Assembly: GCF_025643595.1 (NCBI RefSeq)
Contig: NZ_CP102826.1
Coordinates: 3,596,001-3,660,000, forward strand
Reading direction: 5' to 3'
Origin: Saccharopolyspora rosea
GTDB taxonomy: Bacteria > Actinomycetota > Actinomycetes > Mycobacteriales > Pseudonocardiaceae
DNA length: 64,000 nucleotides
A program made the position numbers and the translations under genes. Under the pieces are notes generated by a model. That model did no database searches and had not been told where the DNA came from. It saw only the letters and a program-made list of their open reading frames with translations. This document shows, piece by piece, positions 27,198-35,586 of this stretch. Within the stretch, counting starts at the first letter, position 1, and each line of letters begins with the position of its first letter.

Positions 27198-28234
27198 GAG
27201 AAATCCTCCTCGGTATCGAGGTCCCAGTCCGAGCCGACGGCGGTGGTGATGACGTCGCCGGCGCCCGCCATGTCCGCCGAGGGCGGCAGTGGACTGTCGG
27301 GGTTGGTGGCGGTGGACAGCACGGCGGTTGCCTGGGCGGCGTCCAGTGGGGTCACGGCGATGCCCGCGGGGCCAAGGAGTTCGGTGGCCTCGCTCATCCG
27401 CCGCAGCAGCCGGGAGGCCGCCGCCTTGCGCGCTCCGTCCGGCGGCTGATCCCCGCCGCTGCGGGGGCGACCAAAGCGGCGGCGCCGGGTCAACGAGTCC
27501 TGGCCGGTGGGGCGCACCGGTTCGCGGACCACCAGCAGGATCTGACGGCGCAGCAGGTCGGCCTGCGCTCCGAGCTGGGCCAGGTAGTCGGCGTGGTCCA
27601 GCGCGGCGGACTCCAGCGCCGGGTGCGGCAACCCCGCCGCCCGCTCGCGCAGCTCCGCGATCTGGCCGGACAGATCCAGCCGCTGGGCGCGGACGAGGAT
27701 CTGCACACTCGCGCCGAGGCTGTGCAGGTACCGGCCGAACGCTGCGGTCAGCGCTTCCTGCTCAGCCGCGGTCCGGAGTGCGAAGTTCACCGTCGAACAC
27801 GCGGCCACCAGTGCCACGCCGTCGTCACCGAGATCGACGATGCCAGCTTCAGCGACCCCTCGGGCGGGCAGGTCGAGCCCGCCCGCGGCGACGGCTTCGT
27901 GCCCGTGGGCCACTCCAGACAGCCACTCCGGCACTTCGGCGGGCTGCTGGCCGGCCGCGACCCGGCGCCGCGGCTGCAGACGCTGCCGCACGGCGGCCAC
28001 GAGCAGGCGGTCCAGGGTCACGCCGTCGCGGCGCACCACGACCAGTGCGGTCACCGCGACCCCGATCGGGACCGCGACGGCGACGTAGGCGATCACCGGG
28101 ATCACGGCGCGGGTGGCCTGCCAGCCGCCGTAGAGCACCAGGCCGGTCACCGCCATCACCGCAACCTGCCGGGCGGTGAAGCCTGCCAGAATGCGGTCTT
28201 CCCGATCGACGTCGGCGGGAATCCGCACGCTCAT
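27194..28234 (-). CDS. PrgI-family membrane protein with an SCO6880-like tail
   Basis: A 346-residue protein. The N-terminal IPADVDREDRILAGFTARQV followed by two membrane helices (residues about 25-75) is the PrgI domain found next to VirB4 in Gram-positive type IV systems. The longer C-terminal part (residues 95-346) resembles the cytoplasmic region of the SCO6880 family, with VEIL-type strands and an RLDLSGQIAELRERAAGLP helix. AAGGAGG precedes the ATG. Its start overlaps the stop of the repeat protein upstream (ATGA). It is probably the inner-membrane partner of VirB4. Confidence 0.82.
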   Translation of the reverse strand: MSVRIPADVDREDRILAGFTARQVAVMAVTGLVLYGGWQATRAVIPVIAYVAVAVPIGVAVTALVVVRRDGVTLDRLLVAAVRQRLQPRRRVAAGQQPAEVPEWLSGVAHGHEAVAAGGLDLPARGVAEAGIVDLGDDGVALVAACSTVNFALRTAAEQEALTAAFGRYLHSLGASVQILVRAQRLDLSGQIAELRERAAGLPHPALESAALDHADYLAQLGAQADLLRRQILLVVREPVRPTGQDSLTRRRRFGRPRSGGDQPPDGARKAAASRLLRRMSEATELLGPAGIAVTPLDAAQATAVLSTATNPDSPLPPSADMAGAGDVITTAVGSDWDLDTEEDFS

Positions 28235-29157
28235 GAGCGGTCACCTCCTTGCCTTCCTGTGCTGGGCCGCGGCGGGTGGAGCTTCGGCAGGTTCAGCGGC
28301 AACTCCTGTTGCCGTGGCCGTGGTCCCCGCCGCTGCGGTTTAGGCGGCGGGACCTGGGGCTGGGGCTGTCCGCTTGCCGGTTTCCGCGTGCGCTGCACGC
28401 TCAGCGGGAGCTGGTACTGCCCGTCGCGACCGAGCCGGGGCTTGTTCTCCGGCCACTCGCCATCGGCAGGGAGCTTCAACTGACGTCCACGCATTGCTGG
28501 CCGGGTCGGTTTCGGCGGCTCCGGGGGCGGCGCGGGTCGCCGCACGCGCTGCACCTCGATAGGCAGCCGGTATTGCCCGTCGCGGCCGAGTCGGGGCTTG
28601 TTTTCCGGCCATTCCCCATCGAGCGGGAATGTCATCTGCCGGCCACGCTGGCCCGTCGAGGACGTTCGCTCCGGAGGAGGCTCCGGGGCCGATTTCGGCT
28701 TGGGTTGCCGCTGCACGTTCAGCGGGAGCTGGTATTGCCCGTCCCGGCCGAGCCGAGGTTTGTTCTCCGGCCACTCGCCATCCAACGGAAGCGCCAACTG
28801 CTTACCCTGCTGGGCTGGGCGAGAACGCGACGACCGTTGCGGCGCCGTCCGTTGCTGGGCCGGTTTCCGCACTCTTTTGACGTTCAGCGGCAGCATGTAC
28901 TGGCCGTTGGAGGTGGCCCGCGTTCTGGCATACGGGTCCGGTGGCGCGGCCGATTTCTGACCGCCACGGGAGCGAGGAGCCTTTCCGCCTCCACTTCCGA
29001 TCCCCCCGAGGAGCCCGAAGGTCTTGTAGGCGATGAACCCTCGGACGAGACTGCCGACCAGAGAACGACCTCCTCCACCGCGCAGCGATGCGAGAATCCA
29101 GAAAGGAATTTTGATGAGGACGTAGCACAAGGCGAGTGCGACCAGAAACTGAATCAC
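28231..29157 (-). CDS. Membrane-anchored proline-rich repeat protein
   Basis: A 308-residue protein with one N-terminal membrane helix (MIQFLVALALCYVLIKIPFW). From about residue 95 the rest is built from repeats. Three nearly identical copies of DGEWPENKPRLGRDGQY, each followed by a xLPxxVQR strand, are separated by proline/arginine-rich spacers of 20-30 residues; a degenerate first copy (NGQYMLPLNVKR) precedes them. I know no family for this repeat. Coupling on both sides to transfer genes suggests a structural or scaffold part of the channel. It is very basic apart from the acidic repeat core. Confidence 0.72.
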   Translation of the reverse strand: MIQFLVALALCYVLIKIPFWILASLRGGGGRSLVGSLVRGFIAYKTFGLLGGIGSGGGKAPRSRGGQKSAAPPDPYARTRATSNGQYMLPLNVKRVRKPAQQRTAPQRSSRSRPAQQGKQLALPLDGEWPENKPRLGRDGQYQLPLNVQRQPKPKSAPEPPPERTSSTGQRGRQMTFPLDGEWPENKPRLGRDGQYRLPIEVQRVRRPAPPPEPPKPTRPAMRGRQLKLPADGEWPENKPRLGRDGQYQLPLSVQRTRKPASGQPQPQVPPPKPQRRGPRPRQQELPLNLPKLHPPRPSTGRQGGDRS

Positions 29158-29175
29158 AGCACTTCCCCCTTGTTG

Positions 29176-30159
29176 TCAGTTGAACAGGGTGATGCCGCCG
29201 GGCCAAAAAAAGAGCTTGATTGCCGTAACCAAGGCGAGCGATTGACCAACTTGAATAGCCATAACCCCGGCGAAGGCTTTCCACCACCAGAACGCGATAC
29301 CTTCGGTTTGCGGAAGCGCGTGACACATGAGCAAGATCGGGGCACCCGCGAGCAAAATGATGGTCAGCGTGATGCGGACTATGTAGGTCAGCAGAACCGC
29401 GACGAGCATGACGACCAGAGCCAGCGCGATGAAGGTGGCAAACGGTCCGTCTCCGTTGAGCTCGTGCATTAACGTGTCGGTCATCGCCCGCGCCGCGGTG
29501 TCCGGGTTGAGCTGGTCACCGAGGACAGCTTGTGAGAGCGCGTTACCGATTTCGATGACCTTGCCGCCGAAAAACAGCGACAGGTTGGCGACGAGGAACC
29601 CGACGATCACTCGGGGAAGGATTTCCTTGATGGAATGCCGGGTCTGCAGGGTTTCGTGGGCCATGACGATGGTGCCGGCGACCAGGATGAGCGTCGCGTA
29701 GACTGCGATGACGAGCTGCTGCGAGTTGGCCCAGATCTGTCCCATGACCGGTAGTTGGTCCAGCTGGGGCGTCACCAGCAGCGACTTCGCGAGCAGGTCC
29801 AGCAGGCTGTTCAAACCCGGAACTACCAGGTCCCGAAAGAACGACTCGATCGCATCCGACACGCAAGCCGGAATGTCGGTGATCCCGCACGACGACTCCG
29901 GGGCCGGAGCCGGGTTGGGGTTCGATTGATTTCCGGGCGGCTGGTTGCCCGGAGGCACCGGCACGGGTTGGGGAATGCAGCTTGGCCCCTGGCACGGCGG
30001 TGGAGGGGGCGCGGGAACGGGCGCAGGCGGAGCCGGTGGTAGCGGGGCGGGCTGGGCGCTCGCGGCACCGGTGAGGACCAGCCCCGCCGCCATGACGAGC
30101 ACGCCCACGGCGGCCACCGCTGTGCACAGGCGGCCCAGGGAGTACGCGGCGACCAGCAT
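29176..30159 (-). CDS. VirB6/TrbL-like polytopic membrane protein
   Basis: A 327-residue protein. A signal-like helix (residues 12-35) leads to a proline-rich exported region (PAPLPPAPPAPVPAPPPPP) with paired cysteines. About five membrane segments follow in the C-terminal two thirds (LVIAVYATLILVAGTIVM, VIVGFLVANLSLFFGG, FATFIALALVVMLVAVLL, LTIILLAGAPILLMCHALP). The last has IAFWWWKAFAGVMAIQVGQ, a pattern seen in TrbL/VirB6-like proteins of actinobacterial elements. It lies five bases downstream of the pilin-like gene, so they are one transcript. It likely forms the inner-membrane channel. Confidence 0.78.
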   Translation of the reverse strand: MLVAAYSLGRLCTAVAAVGVLVMAAGLVLTGAASAQPAPLPPAPPAPVPAPPPPPCQGPSCIPQPVPVPPGNQPPGNQSNPNPAPAPESSCGITDIPACVSDAIESFFRDLVVPGLNSLLDLLAKSLLVTPQLDQLPVMGQIWANSQQLVIAVYATLILVAGTIVMAHETLQTRHSIKEILPRVIVGFLVANLSLFFGGKVIEIGNALSQAVLGDQLNPDTAARAMTDTLMHELNGDGPFATFIALALVVMLVAVLLTYIVRITLTIILLAGAPILLMCHALPQTEGIAFWWWKAFAGVMAIQVGQSLALVTAIKLFFWPGGITLFN

Positions 30160-30163
30160 GGGG

Positions 30164-30532
30164 TCAGGCCCCCACGATTCCGCGCAGGATCTCCACGACC
30201 AGGGGGGCCAGCGCCGCCAGGGCGTAGCCGAACCCGGCGGACTTGAAGGACTGCTTGGCTTTCTCGATCTCGCCGGGATCGCCGTTGGCCAGCACGTAGC
30301 GGACGCCGCCGATGGTGAGGAACACCGTGGCCAGCAGGGTGAGGATGCCCATGATCCAGTTGCGGATGTTGTTGAGAACGTCGTCGATCGTGCGGGCCAG
30401 CGCGAGGACGTGGGTGGTCTCGGCGACCGCGGGCATCGAGATCGCCAGCAGGCCGACGGCGGCCAGCCCGGCGACCATCAGCACCCGGAGACCACCGCGC
30501 CGGGACAGGCACGGGGTGAACGAGAAGCGCAT
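30164..30532 (-). CDS. VirB2/TrbC-like pilin
   Basis: A 122-residue protein with a signal peptide (LRVLMVAGLAAVGLLAISMPAVAET) and two hydrophobic helices joined by GGVRYVLANGDPGEIEKAKQ. This two-helix layout with a glycine/aspartate turn is typical of VirB2/TrbC pilins in actinobacterial systems. The ATG at 30532 has GGAGG eight bases upstream; longer in-frame starts run back through the upstream gene and are rejected. It probably forms the extracellular or channel-lining fibre of the conjugation machine. Confidence 0.8.
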   Translation of the reverse strand: MRFSFTPCLSRRGGLRVLMVAGLAAVGLLAISMPAVAETTHVLALARTIDDVLNNIRNWIMGILTLLATVFLTIGGVRYVLANGDPGEIEKAKQSFKSAGFGYALAALAPLVVEILRGIVGA

Positions 30533-30588
30533 CAGAGAGACCTCCAGAGAGCGCGTGCGAGGCAGCGGGAGCACGAAGCGGGCAGGGC

Positions 30589-31482
30589 TCACCCGCGTCC
30601 CTGAAGTCCGGAATTCGGGGGCTGATTCGCCGCGTCTCCCCCAACTTTTTTCGCTACGTTCTGTGACTGGCTCTCGACGCCAGTCATCTCGTTGGAGGTC
30701 TGCCACGTCGTGGCCGCAGCGCCCGTGGGATCGCCGTCGTCGGGGCTGGTGTCGGACTCGGCCAGCCACGCGGCGAGTCGGTTCTCGGCCTTGCGCCGAT
30801 GCTTCGCCAGCGTCTTGTAGGTCAGCCCTGGCGGGCGGGGCCAGTCGGCGAGCTCGATGCCTTCCAGTCGGGTCGCGCCGATCAGTTCGGCCTCGGTCCG
30901 GTTCAGGACTCCGGCCTTGACCGCCCGCGCCAGGACCAAGTCCGGATGCCCCGACGGGGGCTTGGGTTCGCTGGAGTGAAATCCCGGCGGCTTCGGGGTC
31001 GGCCCGTCCATCCCGTCCAGCAGCGCGCGGTGCCCGGCGCGGTACGCCGCCCACCGCAGCCGGACCGTGATCCGCCCCTCGGCGAGATCGACCGTGCGCA
31101 GTGCGTCGAGGAACCCACGCAGGACTTCGGCGTGGATGTCGCTGGGGTCGTCGGCGTAGCGCTCGGTGAGCCGGGCCGCCAAGGGGGTCAGCATGGGCAG
31201 CGCCAGCCCGACCGCGGTGATCGTCCAGGTGCTGCCTTCGATGCGGGCACGGCTGATCACGTGTGCCCAGACCTGGTCCCACACCCGGCGGGGGCAGCGC
31301 TGGTCCAGCAGCAGGTCCCGGAGTTCGTCGACCGGGATGATCCGGTCCGGAAGGTGGTCGAACAGGCGGCCGTCCACAGCCACCGGGTGATCCCCCGCGG
31401 TCAGCCATCCGAAGGCTTCACGGGCGGCATCCAGCGGGTTGTTTGGCCACTCTTCGTGCTCGGGGCGAGTGGGGAGAGCCAT
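30589..31482 (-). CDS. Sigma-region-4-like regulator heading the transfer operon
   Basis: A 297-residue protein. Residues about 195-240 contain NRTEAELIGATRLEGIELAD, then GLTYKTLAKHRRKAENRLAAWL, a helix-turn-helix like sigma-70 region 4. The N-terminal part is helical, with RVWDQVWAHVISRARIEGSTW. It is the first gene of the minus-strand transfer operon and sits next to a palindrome-rich intergenic region, so it may control transfer genes. GAGGAG lies seven bases before the ATG. It is too short and lacks clear region 2, so it is not a standard sigma factor. Confidence 0.65.
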   Translation of the reverse strand: MALPTRPEHEEWPNNPLDAAREAFGWLTAGDHPVAVDGRLFDHLPDRIIPVDELRDLLLDQRCPRRVWDQVWAHVISRARIEGSTWTITAVGLALPMLTPLAARLTERYADDPSDIHAEVLRGFLDALRTVDLAEGRITVRLRWAAYRAGHRALLDGMDGPTPKPPGFHSSEPKPPSGHPDLVLARAVKAGVLNRTEAELIGATRLEGIELADWPRPPGLTYKTLAKHRRKAENRLAAWLAESDTSPDDGDPTGAAATTWQTSNEMTGVESQSQNVAKKVGGDAANQPPNSGLQGRG

Positions 31483-31579
31483 TGCTCGGCTCCTCTCGAA
31501 CGGCGGTTGATGACGCCGCCGAGAGGGCCAGGCGAGGAACAGCGCAGCGCACGGTTCCGTACTAAGACGAAACTAAAAT

Positions 31580-31607
31580 GATCTTCTTGTTCCGGAACAA
31601 GAAGATC
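31580..31607. promoter_or_regulatory. 28-bp perfect palindrome
   Basis: The arm GATCTTCTTGTTCC (31580-31593) is followed immediately by its exact reverse complement (31594-31607), with no spacer. A related half-site, GGAACAAGA, recurs at 31716-31724, followed by AAAAAGATC. It lies 98 bases upstream of the sigma-like gene. The symmetry fits a dimeric repressor operator or part of an oriT; without a U-tract it is not a typical terminator. Confidence 0.7.
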
Positions 31608-31805
31608 CCCTGCTGATCAACTTCGAGATCACGGTCGAGACGGACAGTAAGCCTGTGCGCTGCGGCGTTAGTCAGACGCTGTTCCGCTGCTGCCACCCCG
31701 ACCAGACAGAAAGACGGAACAAGAAAAAAGATCTTGAGAAATGTCCAGGACGATCTTGGACAGGCCCACCGCGGGCTCCAGTGGCCCCTGACAGCCGGTG
31801 CGTGC

Positions 31806-31838
31806 GTTGATCTTGCATAGCTCCACCTCAAGATCAAC
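31806..31838. promoter_or_regulatory. Inverted repeat GTTGATCTTG...CAAGATCAAC
   Basis: The 10-base arms at 31806-31815 and 31829-31838 are exact reverse complements, with a 13-base spacer. GATCTTG is also seen at 31730 and 31753, so the motif recurs across the control region. It is probably a binding site of the AbrB-like or sigma-like protein encoded on either side. Confidence 0.6.
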
Positions 31839-32155
31839 TAGCGGGGACCAGCGGTGGCCGCGCAGCCAGTGACGCTAGGTGTCCACTTCGGCTGAGGACT
31901 CATCAAAAATCTTGGAGGCCGGTGGCGAATCGAGGCCGTTTTCGCGGACTTCAGGGGTGTCCTTGGCAAGACCGACCGATCACCGGAGACGCGATGTCTG
32001 CCCTCCCGCTCCCGGAGGTACCGCCTCCCGACGCTCCCGACGGCCACGGGCCGAGCCCCCGCCTCGGGGTGGCCCGGTATCGGCCGTCGCACCCGACCAG
32101 ATCACCGCAATCACTCAACACCCAGATGCCGTGACACTCGACAACCTGGAGATCA

Positions 32156-32698
32156 ATGACCAACGAAGAAGACGCCACAGGACCCGCGGACGCCAGGCGC
32201 AAAGTCCATAAGAGAGCACTACCCTCTTCCGACAAAATGGATACGATGGGCGATCAACTCATCGAAGCTGTCGTCCCGTTCCGGTCACCGTCAGACAACA
32301 CACCGGACCCACTTCCAATGGGATCACTCCTAGCATTACCTCGCGATAACTCTTTGATTCACCGAATTGCCGCCATTGACAGCAGAGGAAGAATTTCAGA
32401 TCAGACCATAATTCAGGCACTCGAATGGGCACCAAAAACCACAATTTCTATAGAAATATCATCAAGCAAAGTGGCAGTCGTGCGACCAAACAGGTCAGGC
32501 GTTCACGCCTTGTCCAAACAAGGATATCTGCTCTTGCCGGCCCCCATGCGACGTCGAATGGGACTGCGTGCACGAGACCGGGTATTCCTTGTAGCCGCCG
32601 TGCATCATAAAGTTCTTGTACTTCACAATTTGTCAGCACTCGACGAAATGGTCTTGGCCTACCATTCGGCGAACCTCTCAGCCGGAGAAGGAAAGTGA
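32156..32698 (+). CDS. AbrB/SpoVT-like DNA-binding protein
   Basis: A 180-residue protein. Residues 118-165 (SKQGYLLLPAPMRRRMGLRA followed by RDRVFLVAAVHHKVLVLHNL) match the swapped-hairpin AbrB fold: a leading strand, LPAxMRRRxGL, then a hydrophobic hairpin. The N-terminal part is unstructured and the middle has HRIAAIDSRGRISDQTIIQALEW. Its stop overlaps the integrase start (GTGA), a pairing common in actinobacterial elements with tyrosine integrases. It may regulate integrase or excision. Codon use is lower in GC than neighbouring genes. Confidence 0.7.
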   Translation: MTNEEDATGPADARRKVHKRALPSSDKMDTMGDQLIEAVVPFRSPSDNTPDPLPMGSLLALPRDNSLIHRIAAIDSRGRISDQTIIQALEWAPKTTISIEISSSKVAVVRPNRSGVHALSKQGYLLLPAPMRRRMGLRARDRVFLVAAVHHKVLVLHNLSALDEMVLAYHSANLSAGEGK

Positions 32699-33744
32699 CA
32701 ACCAGTCGCCACCCACAACACAAGGAGAATAACTCAGACGAACTCCATGCAGTTCGGACGCTATTGACCAAGATAGGGATCGCGCCGGAAGAGCTTCTAG
32801 AACCGCCAGGGAAGCAAAAAGTTCCGACCTTCGCAGACTACATACCCCATGTCTCTGGGGCTGTCTCGCCAGCCACACGACGAGCCTATGAACCCTATTG
32901 GAACCGCGTGCTGGCAGCATGGGGAAAACGGAGCCTGGACGATCCCAGTCCTTCCGAAATTAAGAATCTGGCCGAAGGCATGAAGGAACAAGTCGTATTG
33001 CGCCGCAATGCCCGTGGCGGACGCAGCGCAGTCGAGCATCTCATCGCCGCGCTGCGTTGTCTCTACGCTCACGCGGTAGCCGACGGGTTCATCGCTGAAA
33101 TGCACAATCCAGCTCGTCGAGTCCCAAAGCCGCGCAGGCTGCCCAGCACTAGGCGCGCACTGCCGGACAGTAGGCTGGCCGAGTTACACAGGGTTGCTGC
33201 AAGCACCGGCAATGACCCCTCGTTGGACACTCTCCTACTGCGACTCCACACAGAGACGGCATGCCGACGAGGCGGTGCCTTAGCGCTGCGCCCGGTCGAC
33301 CTCGATGTCGAACAGTGCCTGATCCAGCTCCGAGAGAAAGGCGGAACCGTTCGCTGGCAACCCGTTTCGCCAACCCTAATGAGCCACCTACACACTCACG
33401 GCATGCAACGCGGCAGCGGCAGTGATCCGCAAGAACAGCTACTACGCTACGCCAACGGCTCCCCCATCACCCGGCGACGATACGATCACCTGTGGTCGCG
33501 CCTGGGTCGCTACCTGCCATGGATTACGACACAACAGGTCAGCACCCACTGGCTTCGACACACAACGCTCACCTGGGTGGAACGGCACTTCGGCTACGCT
33601 GTCGCGAGGGAATTTGCTGGTCATGCAACCGGCCATGGCGACGTAGGAGCAACCGCTACGTACATCCGCGCCAGCCTCAACGAAGTGGCTGCGGCCGTCG
33701 CAGCGCTGACTGGAGAGGACCATCCCCTGGCCCCGGATAGGTAA
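32695..33744 (+). CDS. int: Tyrosine integrase of the conjugative element
   Basis: A 349-residue site-specific recombinase. The N-terminal SAM-like domain spans residues about 40-150. Catalytic residues are Arg191/192 (ACRRGGAL), His285-x2-Arg288 (HWLRHT), His310 (GHATGH) and Tyr323 (TATYIRA). The GTG start overlaps the AbrB-like stop (GTGA). A tRNA 3'-end fragment begins about 60 bases after the stop, the usual place for the integrase-proximal attachment site. It would integrate and excise the element that contains the Tad and type IV secretion modules. Confidence 0.92.
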   Translation: MTTSRHPQHKENNSDELHAVRTLLTKIGIAPEELLEPPGKQKVPTFADYIPHVSGAVSPATRRAYEPYWNRVLAAWGKRSLDDPSPSEIKNLAEGMKEQVVLRRNARGGRSAVEHLIAALRCLYAHAVADGFIAEMHNPARRVPKPRRLPSTRRALPDSRLAELHRVAASTGNDPSLDTLLLRLHTETACRRGGALALRPVDLDVEQCLIQLREKGGTVRWQPVSPTLMSHLHTHGMQRGSGSDPQEQLLRYANGSPITRRRYDHLWSRLGRYLPWITTQQVSTHWLRHTTLTWVERHFGYAVAREFAGHATGHGDVGATATYIRASLNEVAAAVAALTGEDHPLAPDR

Positions 33745-33805
33745 CGCGCTGGCGTCCTAGCCGACAACGCGGCTATGATCAACGCATGCAGACGCGCTTC
33801 GCGCG

Positions 33806-33853
33806 AATCTGCTACGCCTGGGGGTTCAAGTCCCCCCTCCGACACGCGCACTA
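33806..33853 (+). repeat. att site 1: tRNA 3' fragment joined to an element end
   Basis: GGGGG (33820-33824), loop TTCAAGT and CCCCC (33832-33836) form a tRNA T-arm, followed by an acceptor strand CTCCGAC and discriminator A (33844). No tRNA 5' half is found upstream, so this is a duplicated 3' end. From 33834 to 33853 the sequence CCCCTCCGACACGCGCACTA is identical to 48442-48461. The left half is tRNA; the right half is the end of the serine-integrase element. It is probably both attR of the tyrosine-integrase element and attL of the next one. Confidence 0.7.
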
Positions 33854-35586
33854 ACCCTACGGCCCGGGTTCACGGAGACATCAACGATCCGTGGCCCCGG
33901 GTCGTAGGTCATTTCGAGGCCGAGTGCCTCGTAGAGGTTCTGGAGCTCGACCGGGTCGCCCTGGTTCAACGCCCGGCCGACATCACCGAGCGAATCGATC
34001 ATGGCGTGGATCTCAGCAGCGCTGAGCGCCTCATCTGGCCTCTCCCGATCGAGGCGGGCCTGTGCGGCGGCGCGCTCGGCTTGGGCTTGGTTGAGGGGCT
34101 CGACGAGAGCGGCCGGGTCCGCGCCTGCCTCGATCGCCTTTTGCAGGCGCCGGATGCGGGTCTCGGCGTCCTTCACCTGCTGCTTGATCTCATCCTGCGC
34201 CACAGATGCCGCGGTCGTCCCGCCGTCCGCGCCGAGCAACGCGGCGACGGTGCGGTCGCGGTTCTCCGGGGCGAACAGTCGGCCGATCCACGTGTTGAGC
34301 TGCTCCAGAACGGCGTGTTCGGGCAGGTACACGTTCTTGGGGTGCTCGGCCAGCAACGGGGAGCCGGGGACCAACGTGCGCGCCGAGCAGCGGTAGTAGG
34401 TACGCGGACCGCGTGGGGTTCCTTCCATCCGCCGGGAACAGCACCCGCACCGGACACGCCCCCGCAGCGGATAGGCACGTTTGGTCCGCTTGGGCCCGCG
34501 TTCGAGCTTGCGCCGCGCCGCCAGCCCACCCGCCGCCCGCGCACGCCGCAACGTCTTCGCTTCGACGAACTCCTCAACACTGATGATCGCCGGATGAGCA
34601 GGCGTGCGGGACCGCACGATGCGATCCGGGGCGGAACGGCGGAACCGGACGACGTTCCCGGCCGCCACGTCGTCGGGGTCGAGAAGCGTCTCCTGCCGCG
34701 TCCAGCGGCCGAAGAAGGCATATCCGGTGTAGCGCGGGTTTTCCAGGATCGCCCGGACCGTACTGCCCTGCCATCCATCGGCCAGCCGGTGCCGGTTCTG
34801 GTGGGGACGCTGCGCGGACGGGCACGGGATGCCATCCCGGTTGAGCCCGTTGGCGATCGCCCGGTCACCCTTGCCGTCCAGGTATTCGGCGAAGATCCTG
34901 CGCACCACCTCAGCGGCAGGCTCGTCGATCGCCAACACCCGCAGTCGATAGCCCTCCGATGCCTTGCGCGGGTTCGGGTGCGGTCCACCGTCGACCGTCC
35001 GGTACCCGTACGGCGCCCGGCCGCCCTGGTGCCGTCCCTCGTTGAGGACCTGCGCGTCCATCGCCGCCCGCACCCGCGCCTGAATGTGCTGGCGTTCGGA
35101 CTCGCTCATCCCACCCAGCACGCTCATCAGCATCTTGTGCGAGGGGTTGCGCGGGTCGAACTTCCCGCCCAGCTCCGGAACCCACAGATCCACCCCGTAG
35201 GCGGCGAACTTCGGGGCCACCAACGAGAACTGGTTACCGAACCAACACCGGGTCCCCTCCCCGACCACCACCGCGTTCCACCCGCGGTTCGGATCCTTCA
35301 GTGCGACCAGCAACCGTTCAGCTTCGCGGCGGCGTTCCCACGGCACCGAACGCGACTGCCCGACGTCGAAAAACTCCGCCACGATCGTCCCGCCGAGCGG
35401 CTCGACGAACTTCTGCGCGTTGCCGACCTGCCAGCCGTGCGAGGTCTCCGGATCCTGGTTGTCCTCGGTAGAGCACCGCCCATAGAAAGCCACCGGACCG
35501 AGATCCGCTTCCGGGGCATCGGCGACCTCGACACCGAGCAGATCGTCCAGCGTCGCCCACGGATCTCCGCTGATTTCAGTAGTCAC
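33826..35586 (-). CDS. Large serine integrase
   Basis: A 586-residue serine recombinase. The resolvase domain starts VAFYGRCSTEDNQD with nucleophile Ser39. ESERQHIQARVRAAMDAQVLNEGRH marks the long helix and recombinase domain. A zinc ribbon follows (VRCGCCSRRMEGTP, YYRC), then a coiled coil (EIKQQVKDAETRIRRLQKAI). The GTG start overlaps a small upstream gene. The last codons (VSARVGGGT) are encoded within the att site, so the C-terminus depends on the integration junction. It is intact and presumably moves the 14.6-kb segment to its right. Confidence 0.92.
   Translation of the reverse strand: MTTEISGDPWATLDDLLGVEVADAPEADLGPVAFYGRCSTEDNQDPETSHGWQVGNAQKFVEPLGGTIVAEFFDVGQSRSVPWERRREAERLLVALKDPNRGWNAVVVGEGTRCWFGNQFSLVAPKFAAYGVDLWVPELGGKFDPRNPSHKMLMSVLGGMSESERQHIQARVRAAMDAQVLNEGRHQGGRAPYGYRTVDGGPHPNPRKASEGYRLRVLAIDEPAAEVVRRIFAEYLDGKGDRAIANGLNRDGIPCPSAQRPHQNRHRLADGWQGSTVRAILENPRYTGYAFFGRWTRQETLLDPDDVAAGNVVRFRRSAPDRIVRSRTPAHPAIISVEEFVEAKTLRRARAAGGLAARRKLERGPKRTKRAYPLRGRVRCGCCSRRMEGTPRGPRTYYRCSARTLVPGSPLLAEHPKNVYLPEHAVLEQLNTWIGRLFAPENRDRTVAALLGADGGTTAASVAQDEIKQQVKDAETRIRRLQKAIEAGADPAALVEPLNQAQAERAAAQARLDRERPDEALSAAEIHAMIDSLGDVGRALNQGDPVELQNLYEALGLEMTYDPGPRIVDVSVNPGRRVSARVGGGT

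Larger units (their letters stand above)
31483..32155. promoter_or_regulatory. Divergent control region of the conjugative element
   Basis: About 670 bases separate the leftward transfer operon from the rightward AbrB-like/integrase genes. No convincing gene is present. It holds a 28-bp perfect palindrome, a 10-bp inverted repeat and several further copies of GATCTTG or CAAGATC, listed separately. Promoters for both operons, and possibly the origin of transfer, are expected here. Confidence 0.6.

Noticed and set aside
30533-31408. Long minus-strand frame upstream of the pilin
   Set aside because: It overlaps the sigma-like gene almost completely and has arginine/proline-rich shadow composition.
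31580-31607. 28-bp palindrome as a terminator
   Set aside because: No T-tract follows on either strand and it lies at divergent promoters.
31562-31837. Minus-strand 91-codon frame in the control region
   Set aside because: It is read through the palindromes, has no ribosome binding site and no family similarity.
33745-33844. A complete tRNA gene
   Set aside because: Only the T-arm and acceptor 3' strand are present; no matching GTCGGAG 5' strand or D-arm is found upstream.
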